DNA of 64,000 nt from Ravibacter sp964559125. Its GTDB lineage: Bacteria; Bacteroidota; Bacteroidia; Cytophagales; Spirosomataceae. Positions 52,123-62,150 of this stretch are shown here, piece after piece. A model generated the notes under the pieces. It searched no databases. It saw only the letters and a list, made by a program, of their open reading frames with translations, and was not told where the DNA came from. Location: positions 4,377-68,376 of the forward strand of contig CAZLGW010000032.1 of NCBI GenBank assembly GCA_964559125.1, in the 5' to 3' direction. A program made the position numbers and the translations under genes. Every line of letters starts with the position of its first letter. Position 1 is the stretch's first letter.

Positions 52123-52491
52123 TTATGCGAGAGAATGCAACCCCAGCTTATTCCCTTCGCTGTCGGTAAACAGCGTATAATACCCCATTTCCGGTCCAAT
52201 CTCCGTTTTGGAAACAAGTATTTCTCCCCCGTTTGCTTCTATTCTGTGGGCAACCGGCTGCAGGTCGCTGCCGGCATCCAGGTAGATAACGGCGCCGTCG
52301 GAGGAAGGTTTATATCCGCTTCCATGGATGAGCTGTACAAAAACACCTTCACCATCGTTGGGAAACAGTCCCATTTGTATCCCGTCCATTTCAACTTTTT
52401 CGATGCTTATTTCTAAAACTGCTTCGTAGAATGCGATCGCCCGGAGAAAGTCGCCGGTAGGGATTTCTATTATTGAAACTATATTTTTCAT
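52123..52491 (-). CDS. VOC-superfamily (glyoxalase-like) protein
   Basis: This is one VOC domain of 122 residues: NIVSIIEIPTGDFLRAIAFY, IQMGLFPNDGEGVFVQLIHG and TLFTDSEGNKLGLHSLA. I chose the ATG at 52491; the ATG at 52527 adds 12 residues that do not fit the family. It has the same general plan as the VOC protein at 42914. It is followed upstream by an AraC-type regulator on the same strand, which may control it. The substrate is unknown. Confidence 0.88.
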   Translation of the reverse strand: MKNIVSIIEIPTGDFLRAIAFYEAVLEISIEKVEMDGIQMGLFPNDGEGVFVQLIHGSGYKPSSDGAVIYLDAGSDLQPVAHRIEANGGEILVSKTEIGPEMGYYTLFTDSEGNKLGLHSLA

Positions 52492-52573
52492 GGGGAAATT
52501 AATTAGACAATTAGACAATTGTTTCAAAGCTACAGCTTCTTTGCAGGTCAGTAATTGTATAAATGCGACAGCT

Positions 52574-53395
52574 CTAGTCGTGTCTGTAGAAAAGGGAGGA
52601 AAGGGCCATTTTATCGTCTTCGGGAAAGGCTCCGGGTGTCGTTCCGGTGAATTCCCGGAAATCTCTTATAAAATGGGCCTGGTCGTAGTATTCGCTTTCA
52701 TAGGCAATCTCCGTAAGGCTTTCGGCCTTCCGGTTGAGCAATAATTTCAATGCGGCCTGCAACCTTATGACCTTGCCCAACTGCTTGGGACTAATGCCGA
52801 TCTGTTTCAGGAATTGCCTTTCGAGCTTTCTTCTTTTGGGAAGGTCTTCCTTCAAAATAGCGTGGATAGAAGTGCTTCCACCGGTAGTCAGCAGCATATC
52901 GACGGTCGATTTTACAATCCCGTCTATAGTAGCTTCGCTTATGAATCTTTCCAGGAGAAATTTTTCCACGATTGCTATACGTGCAGCAGTATTTTCCGCC
53001 AGGATAATCTTTTGTTCCAATTCCTTTGCCTGTTCTTCCCCAAACAGGAATTCAAGCGGTGTTTCCTTATTGGCCAGCTCGCTAACCGGTATGGTGACGA
53101 AATTTGCAAAGCCGTATGGATAAAACCGTATAGCGAAAGTGTTGACGTATCCTGTCGGCTCGATATAGAACGGATCGATGGTCTGACCGAGCACCATAGC
53201 GCGGGGCTGAAGGATGAATTCGTCCCGGGAGATGTATCGCCTGATGTCGTCGCCGAGAATAAAGGCCATTTCGATGCAGCCGTCAGGAATAATACGTTGC
53301 CTCTGGGGACTGTCGGACGGAGGCACCTCTAAAGTCCAGTAACACTTTATAAGAGATTTTAAATCGTCGTGGGGTTGAAAGGTCCGGTAATCCAT
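52574..53395 (-). CDS. AraC-family transcriptional regulator
   Basis: The N-terminal part (about 1-150; FQPHDDLKSLIKCYWTLEVP, IIPDGCIEMAFILG) matches the DUF6597-type sensor domain. The C-terminal AraC domain has two helix-turn-helix units (QIGISPKQLGKVIRLQAALK, then LTEIAYESEYYDQAHFIRDF and REFTGTTPGAF). It has 273 residues, a usual length. The VOC gene lies 82 bases downstream on the same strand and is a candidate target. Confidence 0.93.
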   Translation of the reverse strand: MDYRTFQPHDDLKSLIKCYWTLEVPPSDSPQRQRIIPDGCIEMAFILGDDIRRYISRDEFILQPRAMVLGQTIDPFYIEPTGYVNTFAIRFYPYGFANFVTIPVSELANKETPLEFLFGEEQAKELEQKIILAENTAARIAIVEKFLLERFISEATIDGIVKSTVDMLLTTGGSTSIHAILKEDLPKRRKLERQFLKQIGISPKQLGKVIRLQAALKLLLNRKAESLTEIAYESEYYDQAHFIRDFREFTGTTPGAFPEDDKMALSSLFYRHD

Positions 53396-53517
53396 GGGTC
53401 GGGAACACGCATTAGTGACGTCGTAACGGCTAAGATAGGGTAATTATATGATTTTTTGGGAAGCCGGAAAGATAATGGGGACATTTGGAACGAAGAGCGT
53501 TCCGGGAATGCATTTCA

Positions 53518-53549
53518 TTCGAGGGTGTCCCTAAAAGGTTGTATATTTG
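53518..53549 (+). promoter_or_regulatory. purL promoter
   Basis: TTCG (53518-53521), 20 bases, then TATATTTG (53542-53549), a perfect TAnnTTTG -7 box. The start near 53553 gives a leader of about 17 bases and supports the ATG at 53570. Confidence 0.6.
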
Positions 53550-53569
53550 CACCGTCATTTATAGCTATC

Positions 53570-56500
53570 ATGATTTACTTTTTTGGTAATAATTCCGCTT
53601 CAGTTTTTGCAGTACAATCCGATCAGATTCTGGCACCCGCAGACGTCGAAAAGCTTAACTGGCTTTTTGGTGAGGCATCGCTGATCGACTCTAAGGAGCT
53701 TAGCGATTTTTTTGTAGGTCCGCGGGCGACGATGATCACACCCTGGAGTACCAATGCCGTCGATATTACCCGCAACATGGGGATCGGCGACATTCTCCGT
53801 ATAGAAAAGTTTGTCAGGGTGGAAGAAGGGTACGAAGACTTCGATCCTATGCTGTTCCAGAAGTATGCCCGCCTGGACCAGGCTATATTTACCATCGATA
53901 TAGAACCTTCACCGATCCTGGAGATAGATGATATCGCGGCCTATAACCAGAGCGAAGGGCTTGCTTTGAGCGACGAAGAGGTGGAGTATCTTCATAACCT
54001 GGCCGAAAAGCTTGGTCGTAAGCTGACGGACTCAGAAGTGTTCGGTTTCTCGCAGGTAAATTCAGAGCACTGCCGCCATAAGATTTTCAACGGTACTTTT
54101 GTGATCGACGGCGAGGAGAAGGAAAGCTCCCTTTTCAAGCTGATCAAGAAGACTTCCCGGGCGAATCCTAACGATATTGTCTCTGCTTATAAAGACAACG
54201 TGGCCTTTTTAAAAGGTCCGCGTGTTGAGCAGTTTGCACCCGGAAGAGCCGATATAGCCGATTATTACGCGGTCAAGGAATTTGACTCCGTCATTTCCCT
54301 GAAAGCCGAAACCCATAATTTCCCCACGACGGTGGAGCCGTTCAACGGCGCAGCTACCGGTTCAGGGGGAGAGATCAGGGACCGTCTTGCCGGTGGGCAG
54401 GGCTCCCTTCCCCTGGCAGGAACTGCCATCTATATGACAGCCTATTCGCGCCTGGAAGCCGGCAGGAACTGGGAAAACGGCATGGAAGAACGTCCATGGC
54501 TGTACCAGACCCCGGTGGATATCCTGATCAAGGCTTCCAACGGAGCTTCCGACTTCGGGAATAAGTTCGGCCAGCCGCTTATTACCGGGTCTGTGCTGAC
54601 TTTCGAGCATGAGGAAAACGGACGTAAGCTCGGCTATGATAAGGTGATCATGCAGGCAGGTGGCGTTGGTTACGGCAAGCTGGAGCAATCGGTAAAGAAA
54701 GAGCCCCGGCCGGGTGACCAGGTAGTCATTATGGGTGGAGACAATTATCGTATCGGGATGGGTGGAGCTGCCGTATCATCGGCCAATACCGGGGCTTTCG
54801 GTTCCGGGATCGAGCTGAATGCTATCCAGCGTTCTAACCCTGAGATGCAGAAAAGAGTAGCCAATGCGATACGCGGACTCGTGGAAAGTGATGAAAACCC
54901 CATCGTATCCATACACGACCATGGCGCCGGGGGGCATTTGAATTGCCTTTCGGAGCTGGTGGAAAGTACGGGCGGGCATATTGACCTCGACAAGCTGCCG
55001 GTGGGAGATCCTACGCTTTCGGCGAAAGAAATTATTGGAAACGAGTCGCAGGAAAGAATGGGACTGGTGATCGGGAAAGAGCATATCGATACACTGAAAG
55101 AGCTGGCCGAACGCGAAAGGGCTCCGATGTTTGTCGTAGGAGAGGTGACGGGCGATCACCGTTTTACCATAGAATCGCGCACGACCGGGGCCAAGCCTAT
55201 GGATTTTGCGTTAGCAGATATGTTCGGCAGTTCGCCCAGGACCATCATGGATGATCAGACGGTAGCGGCCGGCTATCGCCCGCTGGAATACGACGAAAGC
55301 CTGGCGGAGACTTACCTGGAACAGGTGCTACAACTGGAGGCGGTAGCCTGCAAAGACTGGCTGACCAATAAAGTAGACCGGTGTGTGGGAGGAAGGGTAG
55401 CCAAGCAGCAATGTGCGGGTCCGCTCCAATTGCCTTTAAATAATTGCGGGGTGATGGCCCTTGACTACAAAGGGAAAGACGGTATCGCTACTTCGGTAGG
55501 GCATTCGCCACTGACCGCGCTGATCGACGAAGCGGCCGGTAGCCGTAACGCGGTAGCCGAGGCGCTGAGCAATATCGTGTGGGCCCCGCTGAAAGGCGGT
55601 CTTAAAAGCGTATCGCTTTCGGCCAACTGGATGTGGCCCTGCAGGAACCCGGGTGAAGACGCTCGGCTTTATAACGCCGTGGAAGCCTGCTCCGACTTCG
55701 CTATCGCGCTTGGGATCAACATCCCTACCGGGAAGGATTCGCTTTCAATGAAGCAGAAATATAAGGATGCCGAGGTAATAGCTCCCGGCACGGTGATCAT
55801 ATCGGCCGCCGGGCATTGTACCGACATACGGAAAGTGGTGGAGCCGGTATTAAAGAAGAACGGCGGTTCCATTTATTATATCGACCTCTCCGGCGACAGG
55901 CTGAAGCTGGGCGGATCGTCGCTGGCGCAGGTATTGAATACCATAGGGTCGGAAGCGCCCGACGTGAAAGATGCGGAACAGTTCAAAGTGATTTTCAATA
56001 CCCTGCAGGAGCTGATCGGCCTGGGAATGATCGAAGCCGGTCATGATATCGGCAGCGGAGGCCTGATCACGACCTTGCTGGAAATGACATTTGCCGATGT
56101 GGACCTGGGCGCCCGGATCGACCTGAGCTCCCTGGGCGAAACCGACCTGGTGAGGGTTTTATTCGCTGAGAATATCGGGGTAGTGATCCAGGCCCGTGAG
56201 GAAGCGGAGACGGTCCTTTCGGAGCGCGGAATTGTTTACCATAAAATAGGAAAGCCGGTCTCGAACGCCGAGCTTACTGTTGCGCTTAACGACAAGACCC
56301 TGCTGCTGGATGTAGCTCATCTGCGTGATGTCTGGTATAAAACCTCCTACCTGCTGGATATACGTCAGAGTGGCGGAGCAAATGCAAAAGCGCGCTATGA
56401 GAACTATAAGGTTCAGCCACTGAAATACCGTTTCCCTGAAGGGTTTACCGGTAAAAAACCGGTGTTCGCGGATAAGCCGAGACCGAAGGCTGCCATCATC

Positions 56501-57223
56501 CGGGAAAAGGGGAGCAACTCCGAAAGGGAGCTTGCCAACGCGCTGTACCTGGCCGGGTTTGATGTGAAGGATATCCACATGACCGACCTGGTTTCGGGCA
56601 GGGAAACTCTTGAAGATGTACGGTTCATCGGTGCTGTGGGAGGTTTCTCCAACTCGGATGTGCTGGGTTCAGCCAAAGGGTGGGCCGGAGCCTTCAAATA
56701 CAATGAAAAGGCACGTACTGCACTGGAGCACTTTTTCAAAAGGCCCGATACCCTGTCGATAGGGATTTGCAACGGCTGCCAGCTTTTCGTGGAGCTCGGC
56801 TTGATATACCCCGACCATGAACAGCATCCCCGGATGCTCCACAACGACAGTCACAAGCACGAAAGCATATTCACTTCAATCGCGCTTCAGGAAAATGATA
56901 CGGTGATGTTCTCAGGCCTGGCGGGCGCAGTGCTCGGAGTATGGGTATCGCACGGGGAGGGCAAGTTTTACCTGCCTTATGCAGAAGATCAGTATAAGAT
57001 TGTCGGGAAATACGGTTACGAGGCTTACCCGGCCAATCCTAACGGTTCGGACTATAATACGGCTGTACTGGCCGACAAGACCGGAAGGCACGTGGTCATC
57101 ATGCCGCATATAGAGCGGTCGCTGTTCCAGTGGCACTGGGCGCATTATCCCGACGGCCGGGGCGACGAGGTTTCGCCGTGGATGGAGGCTTTTGTAAATG
57201 CCCGGAAGTGGATGGATCAATAG
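53570..57223 (+). CDS. purL: Phosphoribosylformylglycinamidine synthase (single-chain)
   Basis: PurL turns FGAR, glutamine and ATP into FGAM in purine synthesis. The single-chain form (1217 residues) has an N-terminal substrate domain, two PurM-like halves (SEHCRHKIFNGTF, NFPTTVEPFNGAATGSGGEI, SIHDHGAGGHLNCLSEL) and a C-terminal glutaminase with the catalytic Cys in LSIGICNGCQLFVELG and the His in MPHIERSLFQWHW. The ATG at 53570 fits both the family and the promoter; 38 further codons open upstream are not used. A CDF transporter follows after 24 bases. Confidence 0.96.
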   Translation: MIYFFGNNSASVFAVQSDQILAPADVEKLNWLFGEASLIDSKELSDFFVGPRATMITPWSTNAVDITRNMGIGDILRIEKFVRVEEGYEDFDPMLFQKYARLDQAIFTIDIEPSPILEIDDIAAYNQSEGLALSDEEVEYLHNLAEKLGRKLTDSEVFGFSQVNSEHCRHKIFNGTFVIDGEEKESSLFKLIKKTSRANPNDIVSAYKDNVAFLKGPRVEQFAPGRADIADYYAVKEFDSVISLKAETHNFPTTVEPFNGAATGSGGEIRDRLAGGQGSLPLAGTAIYMTAYSRLEAGRNWENGMEERPWLYQTPVDILIKASNGASDFGNKFGQPLITGSVLTFEHEENGRKLGYDKVIMQAGGVGYGKLEQSVKKEPRPGDQVVIMGGDNYRIGMGGAAVSSANTGAFGSGIELNAIQRSNPEMQKRVANAIRGLVESDENPIVSIHDHGAGGHLNCLSELVESTGGHIDLDKLPVGDPTLSAKEIIGNESQERMGLVIGKEHIDTLKELAERERAPMFVVGEVTGDHRFTIESRTTGAKPMDFALADMFGSSPRTIMDDQTVAAGYRPLEYDESLAETYLEQVLQLEAVACKDWLTNKVDRCVGGRVAKQQCAGPLQLPLNNCGVMALDYKGKDGIATSVGHSPLTALIDEAAGSRNAVAEALSNIVWAPLKGGLKSVSLSANWMWPCRNPGEDARLYNAVEACSDFAIALGINIPTGKDSLSMKQKYKDAEVIAPGTVIISAAGHCTDIRKVVEPVLKKNGGSIYYIDLSGDRLKLGGSSLAQVLNTIGSEAPDVKDAEQFKVIFNTLQELIGLGMIEAGHDIGSGGLITTLLEMTFADVDLGARIDLSSLGETDLVRVLFAENIGVVIQAREEAETVLSERGIVYHKIGKPVSNAELTVALNDKTLLLDVAHLRDVWYKTSYLLDIRQSGGANAKARYENYKVQPLKYRFPEGFTGKKPVFADKPRPKAAIIREKGSNSERELANALYLAGFDVKDIHMTDLVSGRETLEDVRFIGAVGGFSNSDVLGSAKGWAGAFKYNEKARTALEHFFKRPDTLSIGICNGCQLFVELGLIYPDHEQHPRMLHNDSHKHESIFTSIALQENDTVMFSGLAGAVLGVWVSHGEGKFYLPYAEDQYKIVGKYGYEAYPANPNGSDYNTAVLADKTGRHVVIMPHIERSLFQWHWAHYPDGRGDEVSPWMEAFVNARKWMDQ

Positions 57224-57247
57224 GGTTTCGGACTAATTGAAAACGTT

Positions 57248-58114
57248 ATGTCTCAAAAGGCGACCGCTTTAAAGGCCGTTTATTTCAGCATTGCCGGCAA
57301 TCTCGGACTAGCGCTGGTGAAAGGTCTTGCGGGCGTTTTCGGAAACTCCTTCGCCCTGGTAGCCGATGCGATAGAATCTACTTCCGATGTGTTTTCCTCC
57401 GTTCTGGTGCTCCTGGGATTGAAATATGCCCATCGCGACGCCGACGATAACCATCCCTACGGACACGGAAGGATAGAACCGCTGGTTACTTTTGTGGTGG
57501 TGGCTTTCCTGGTCATTTCAGCGGCGATTATAGCCATGGAGAGCATCAGAAACATCAGAACTCCCCATGAGCAGCCTTCTGCCTGGACGCTCTGGGTGCT
57601 CGGTGTCATCATCGCCTGGAAGGAAATTTCGTACCGGCTCGTCATAAAGAAAAGCAGTGAAACCCACAGCTCATCGCTGAAAGCAGACGCATGGCATCAT
57701 AGAAGTGACGCCATTACCTCACTGGCGGCTTTCGCCGGGATCTCAATCGCTTTATGGCTGGGGGAGGGGTATGAATCTGCCGACGACTGGGCCGCTTTGC
57801 TGGCATCGGGCGTTATCCTTTACAATTGCTACACCATTTTCCGCCCGGCCCTGGGCGAGCTGATGGATGAGCAGGTTTATGATGAACTGGTAACGGAGAT
57901 CAGGCGGGTCTCGATAACGGTGAAAGGAGTTTTGGGCACTGAAAAGTGTTATGTACGGAAATCCGGTATGTTTTATTACGTGGATCTCCACGCAATCGTC
58001 GACGGCAGGATCACCGTATCGGAAGGCCACTACCTGGCCCACCGACTGGCCGATACATTAAAGGAAGAAATCCCCAACATAGGCAACGTGCTGGTACACG
58101 TCGAGCCTGAATAG
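57248..58114 (+). CDS. Cation diffusion facilitator family metal transporter
   Basis: Six membrane helices in 288 residues are followed by a C-terminal cytoplasmic domain (about 205-288; LVTEIRRVSITVKGVLGTEK). The metal sites of CDF proteins are seen in LVADAIESTSD (Asp and Glu; many relatives have His at the Glu position), HPYGHGRIEPL and KADAWHHRSDAITS. The changed residue may alter metal preference, for example towards Fe or Mn rather than Zn. It lies 24 bases after purL and 19 before truA and is probably co-transcribed. Confidence 0.92.
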   Translation: MSQKATALKAVYFSIAGNLGLALVKGLAGVFGNSFALVADAIESTSDVFSSVLVLLGLKYAHRDADDNHPYGHGRIEPLVTFVVVAFLVISAAIIAMESIRNIRTPHEQPSAWTLWVLGVIIAWKEISYRLVIKKSSETHSSSLKADAWHHRSDAITSLAAFAGISIALWLGEGYESADDWAALLASGVILYNCYTIFRPALGELMDEQVYDELVTEIRRVSITVKGVLGTEKCYVRKSGMFYYVDLHAIVDGRITVSEGHYLAHRLADTLKEEIPNIGNVLVHVEPE

Positions 58115-58133
58115 AACGGATCAGGGCAGACTT

Positions 58134-58895
58134 ATGCGCTATTTTATAGAACATGCTTACCACGGCGGGGCCTACTGCGGCTGGCAGATCCAGCGTAACG
58201 GGATCACCGTCCAGCAGGTGCTCGAGGAAAAGCTCGGGGTACTGCTCCGGGAGCAGGTCAGGCTGGTAGGCAGCAGCAGGACCGACACCGGCGTACACGC
58301 CTGCCGGCAGTATGCGCATTTTGATACGGCAGTAGCGCTGCAGGATACGGCAGACCTTGTTTTCCGCCTGAACGGTATGCTGCCGTTTGACATTGCCGTA
58401 GCGCGCATCATACCCGTTGCAGCCGACGTCCATTCCCGTTTTGATGCGGTTTATCGCCGGTATTGCTATAAGATGGTCCGGAAGAAAGACCCTTTTTTAC
58501 AGGGACAGGCTTATTATTTCCGGAAAGAGCTGGATATGGAGAAGATGAATGAAGCTGTAGGCATCTTGTTGAAACACCGCGATTTTGAAAGCTTCAGTAA
58601 AATCCATACCGACGTCAATCACTTCGAATGTGATATTATGGAAGCCTACTGGGAAGCTGAGGAGCGGAGTCTCTGGAAATTTCACATAAAGGCCAACCGG
58701 TTCCTGAGAGGGATGGTCAGGGCTTTGGTAGGAACCCTGCTGGAAGTGGGAGAGGGGAAACGCACTATTGCTTCTTTTGAAGACCTGATCCTGGCCAGGA
58801 ACAGAAAAATGGCGGGACCGCAGGCCCCGCCGCATGGTTTGTATCTGGTAGAAGTAGGATATGAACCGGATACGCTGATCTACAGATCCGAATAA
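58134..58895 (+). CDS. truA: tRNA pseudouridine(38-40) synthase
   Basis: TruA modifies U38-U40 in the anticodon stem-loop of tRNAs. The catalytic Asp is in SSRTDTGVHACRQYAHF, and FRLNGMLPFDIAVARI and KFHIKANRFLRGMVRALVGT are conserved. It has 253 residues, the usual length. The C-terminus overlaps the NIPSNAP gene on the other strand by 16 bases. Confidence 0.96.
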   Translation: MRYFIEHAYHGGAYCGWQIQRNGITVQQVLEEKLGVLLREQVRLVGSSRTDTGVHACRQYAHFDTAVALQDTADLVFRLNGMLPFDIAVARIIPVAADVHSRFDAVYRRYCYKMVRKKDPFLQGQAYYFRKELDMEKMNEAVGILLKHRDFESFSKIHTDVNHFECDIMEAYWEAEERSLWKFHIKANRFLRGMVRALVGTLLEVGEGKRTIASFEDLILARNRKMAGPQAPPHGLYLVEVGYEPDTLIYRSE

Positions 58896-59644
58896 TCGGC
58901 AGGATAAAGCAGGTAGGTCCAGCGGCCCGACACGTTATTCAGGTATTTCGGGTCGTCCTTAAGCTTCAGCCACACAGGATCGGCCCGGAAAGTCTCCCAA
59001 TGCTCGTCACGCGATTTCATATTTTCAAAAGTGGTCATATACACCAGGTTGGGCTGATCTTTTCCCGCCAGCACTTCACCGTAAAACATAGCATTGAAGC
59101 CGAGCCTCTTGAAAAGTTCAATCTCGCCGCCTTCGTTAAACATCGCGACCTTGTTAAGGTAGAGTTTTTCGGTCGGCCCTTCATAGCTTCTCAGTTCGTA
59201 TACCCTTTCTGATGCGGGCGAAGAAAGATCGGGCTTGCTGTGCCTGGTCGCTCCTGAGAAAGCGCGGAGCAATGTCGTTTCTATTCTCTGGTAGGGCGGG
59301 TTATCATACGGCGCATCGATATAATCTTTCCCTTTCGAAAGATATTCCTTGTTTTTTGAAATAATGGAAGGAAGTCTTTCGAACAGGCTGAGGCTGGAGT
59401 ACGGAGTCAGCACAAATACCAGTTTGCCATAATTATCTTTATCGGAAGCGACCGGTTTGAAAACGCCGATCCTCGCCACGCCTGCTTTTTTGGCGGCCGG
59501 GATGTAGGCATTCTGAAGGTAGTCGTCCAGGCGGGCTGCCTGTTCGGCATTCGCAACTGAATATTTTTTCAGTTCATAGAATTCCTGGGCATGTAAAAAA
59601 GGGATTGTCAGCGCCCAAAACAGAAAAGTAAAGTTCAATCGCAT
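58880..59644 (-). CDS. Exported NIPSNAP-family protein
   Basis: A signal peptide (MRLNFTFLFWALTIPFLHAQ) is followed by two NIPSNAP-type ferredoxin-like units (FYELKKYSVANAEQAARLDD and RVYELRSYEGPTEKLYLNK, the second with MTTFENMKSRDEHWETF). Exported NIPSNAP proteins are frequent near carbohydrate genes in Bacteroidota, but their role is not known. It has 254 residues. It is convergent with truA and divergent from the GH109-like gene. Confidence 0.9.
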   Translation of the reverse strand: MRLNFTFLFWALTIPFLHAQEFYELKKYSVANAEQAARLDDYLQNAYIPAAKKAGVARIGVFKPVASDKDNYGKLVFVLTPYSSLSLFERLPSIISKNKEYLSKGKDYIDAPYDNPPYQRIETTLLRAFSGATRHSKPDLSSPASERVYELRSYEGPTEKLYLNKVAMFNEGGEIELFKRLGFNAMFYGEVLAGKDQPNLVYMTTFENMKSRDEHWETFRADPVWLKLKDDPKYLNNVSGRWTYLLYPADYSDL

Positions 59645-59790
59645 GGGAAATACCGGGTATGGTTTAAATATTTACGGGCGTAAACTTAGCGATTTCCCGG
59701 GTGATTACTCATCTGCGCGAACGCCTTTCTACGGTAGTTTCGAGAACGTTTGCAGTATTATAAGTTGGAGAAGCTGCATCGTGGGAGGTA

Positions 59791-59798
59791 TATTTTTG
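59791..59798 (+). promoter_or_regulatory. -7 box upstream of the GH109-like gene
   Basis: TATTTTTG is a perfect TAnnTTTG box, 115 bases before the ATG at 59914. TTGG at 59765-59768 is a weak -33 candidate. A leader of about 110 bases would result. Confidence 0.45.
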
Positions 59799-59913
59799 TA
59801 AAATTGTAATAATACATGAGAATTTGCCCGGGAATCTGCTTTTTGCAACGACAAACGGGTGTTTATTTACCCTTGACAATATTAAAACGAGCTACCCAAA
59901 CCACGTAAAAATT

Positions 59914-61344
59914 ATGAATAAAAGAGAGTTTTTGAAAGTTGCCGGCCTGGGCGGTCTGGCTATGAGCGGATCAGCAGGCCTGGTTTCCTGTTCAAAAGAG
60001 CCTGCGGGCGCGTCATCCAATTTTCCCCAGACGCTCGAGCTGGCGAAGAAACAGCATAAGCAGGTTTTCAATATGACAGGCTATGCGGCGCCTGCAATTG
60101 ACACCGTCAAAATTGCCTACCTGGGGATCGGAGGCCGCGGTTTCGGGGCTCTTAAAAGAATGGTCAATATTGCCAATACCGAAATCCGGGCCGTTGCCGA
60201 TATTGTGCCGGCGAAAATAGACCGGGCCAAAGAATTCCTTGCCACTCATTCCATAACTCCTGATGGCTATACCGGAAGCGAAGATGCCTGGAAGGAGGCT
60301 GTCGACAGGGACGATATCGACCTTGTTTATATCTGTAGCCCGTGGAGCCTGCATACTCCTATGGCGCTTTATGCGATGGAAAAAGGGAAACACGTCGTTA
60401 CCGAAATACCTGCAGCCCTCACGCTGGAACAATGCTGGCAACTGGTGGAAACATCGGAACGTACCAAAAAGCACTGCATGATGCTGGAAAACTGCTGCTA
60501 CGGATTCTTCGAATTGCTGACGCTCAATATGACGCGCCAGAAATATTTCGGGGAAATCGTACACGTGGAAGGCGCCTATATCCACGACCTTTTCGATTCT
60601 CTTTTTAAGAAGGAGGGCCGCTATAATCTCTGGAGGCTTCGTGAAAACCAGAAAAACGCAAATCTTTACCCCATGCACGGCCTCGGACCGGTCAGCCAGA
60701 TACTGGACATCAACCGCGGAGACCAGTACGACTATCTCGTTTCGATGTCGAGCAACGATTTTATGCTTAAAGACCGGGCAGACAAGCTTGCCAAAGAAGA
60801 TCCCGATTATGCCGAGTTCGGAGGAAAAACCTACCGGGGCAATATGAATACCACTACTATACGCACAAAGAAAGGGAAGACGATCATGGTGCAGCACGAT
60901 GTAACGAGCCCGCGGCCTTATTCGAGGATCCACCTCGTAAGCGGTACCGAAGGATGTGCCCGTCAGTATCCGGCGCCGGCAAGGATTGCGAAAGGGCACG
61001 AATGGCTGAATGAGGAAGAATTCAAGGCATTGGAGAAGGAATTTGAACCGCCGATAGTGAAGAGGATAGGAGAGCTGGCCAAGAAAGTAGGAGGGCACGG
61101 CGGTATGGATTTCCTGATGGACTGGCGCCTGATCGACTGTCTGCGGAACGGGCTGGCACTGGATATGGATGTGTATGATGCAGCCGCCTGGAGTTCGATC
61201 ATCCCGCTGAGCGAGTGGTCGATAGCAAACCGTTCGAATTCAATAGATGTCCCGGATTTCACCGGTGGCTCCTGGAAAACCAACGAACCGGTCGATATCA
61301 CTATGTCGAAGGGAGGGAATACCGGGATTAATGTGAAGAGCTAA
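59914..61344 (+). CDS. Gfo/Idh/MocA-family enzyme, GH109-like
   Basis: The ATG at 59914 begins MNKREFLKVAGLGG, a Tat-like signal with a lipobox-type Cys (GLVSC). The NAD-binding fold follows (VKIAYLGIGGRGFGALKRM) and then the conserved EIPAALTLEQCW and NLYPMHGLGPVSQILDINRG. The end DWRLIDCLRNGLALDMDVYD is typical of GH109, NAD-dependent alpha-N-acetylgalactosaminidases. It has 476 residues. The next gene is nagB, which supports use of an amino sugar. Other Gfo/Idh/MocA oxidoreductases remain possible. Confidence 0.85.
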   Translation: MNKREFLKVAGLGGLAMSGSAGLVSCSKEPAGASSNFPQTLELAKKQHKQVFNMTGYAAPAIDTVKIAYLGIGGRGFGALKRMVNIANTEIRAVADIVPAKIDRAKEFLATHSITPDGYTGSEDAWKEAVDRDDIDLVYICSPWSLHTPMALYAMEKGKHVVTEIPAALTLEQCWQLVETSERTKKHCMMLENCCYGFFELLTLNMTRQKYFGEIVHVEGAYIHDLFDSLFKKEGRYNLWRLRENQKNANLYPMHGLGPVSQILDINRGDQYDYLVSMSSNDFMLKDRADKLAKEDPDYAEFGGKTYRGNMNTTTIRTKKGKTIMVQHDVTSPRPYSRIHLVSGTEGCARQYPAPARIAKGHEWLNEEEFKALEKEFEPPIVKRIGELAKKVGGHGGMDFLMDWRLIDCLRNGLALDMDVYDAAAWSSIIPLSEWSIANRSNSIDVPDFTGGSWKTNEPVDITMSKGGNTGINVKS

Positions 61345-61375
61345 AAAGTTGATTACATAATATAGTTATAACCAA

Positions 61376-62140
61376 ATGAGTGTTTTAGTTTTTGATACGG
61401 CGGCTGAATTGGGAAAAGCAGCCGGTTCTCACGCTGCGGGGCTGCTGCGCCAGGCAATTGCAGAGAAAGGAGAAGCCAATCTTATTGTAGCTACGGGTAC
61501 AAGCCAGTTTGAGACGCTGAAGCAGCTGGTCGCGGAAGAAGGTATTGACTGGTCGAAAGTGACGATGTTCCACCTGGATGAGTATATCGGCCTGTCTGTT
61601 TCGCATCCTGCTTCCTTCCGGAAATATCTTAAAGAGCGCTTTCTCGAAAAACTTCCGCCGTTAGCCGCCGCTTATCTTATCAACGGTGAAACCGAAACGG
61701 AAGAGGAAAGGAAAAAGCTGGGCGACCTGATAAGGAATCATCCTATCGATGTGGCGCTGGTGGGGATCGGTGAAAACGGGCATCTTGCATTCAATGATCC
61801 CCCGGCCGATTTCGATACGGAAGAGCCTTACCTGGTAGTCGATCTTGATGAGCCCTGCCGGATACAGCAATTGAATGAAGGGTGGTTCGGTAGCCTGGAT
61901 GAGGTACCGGCACAGGCCATCAGCATGTCGATCAGGCAGATTATGAAATCGAAGCATATCATTTGCTCGGTGCCTGATGAAAGAAAGGCGGAGGCGGTAA
62001 AAAACAGCCTTACCCAGCCGGTAAGTAACCTGTTCCCGGCCAGTATCCTGCAGGAACACCCGGATTGTCATTTCTACCTCGATGAAAAATCGGCATCCCT
62101 GATTTCAGTAGATGGCGACGAAGTATCGGTTTTAGTATGA
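61376..62140 (+). CDS. nagB: Glucosamine-6-phosphate deaminase
   Basis: NagB converts glucosamine-6-phosphate to fructose-6-phosphate and ammonia. MFHLDEYIGLSVSHPASFR and VGIGENGHLAFNDPPADFD carry the catalytic Asp and His residues. TGTSQFETLKQL is the phosphate-binding loop. It has 254 residues, the normal length for the single-domain form. It lies 31 bases after the GH109-like gene. Confidence 0.92.
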   Translation: MSVLVFDTAAELGKAAGSHAAGLLRQAIAEKGEANLIVATGTSQFETLKQLVAEEGIDWSKVTMFHLDEYIGLSVSHPASFRKYLKERFLEKLPPLAAAYLINGETETEEERKKLGDLIRNHPIDVALVGIGENGHLAFNDPPADFDTEEPYLVVDLDEPCRIQQLNEGWFGSLDEVPAQAISMSIRQIMKSKHIICSVPDERKAEAVKNSLTQPVSNLFPASILQEHPDCHFYLDEKSASLISVDGDEVSVLV

Positions 62141-62150
62141 AAGAGCTATC

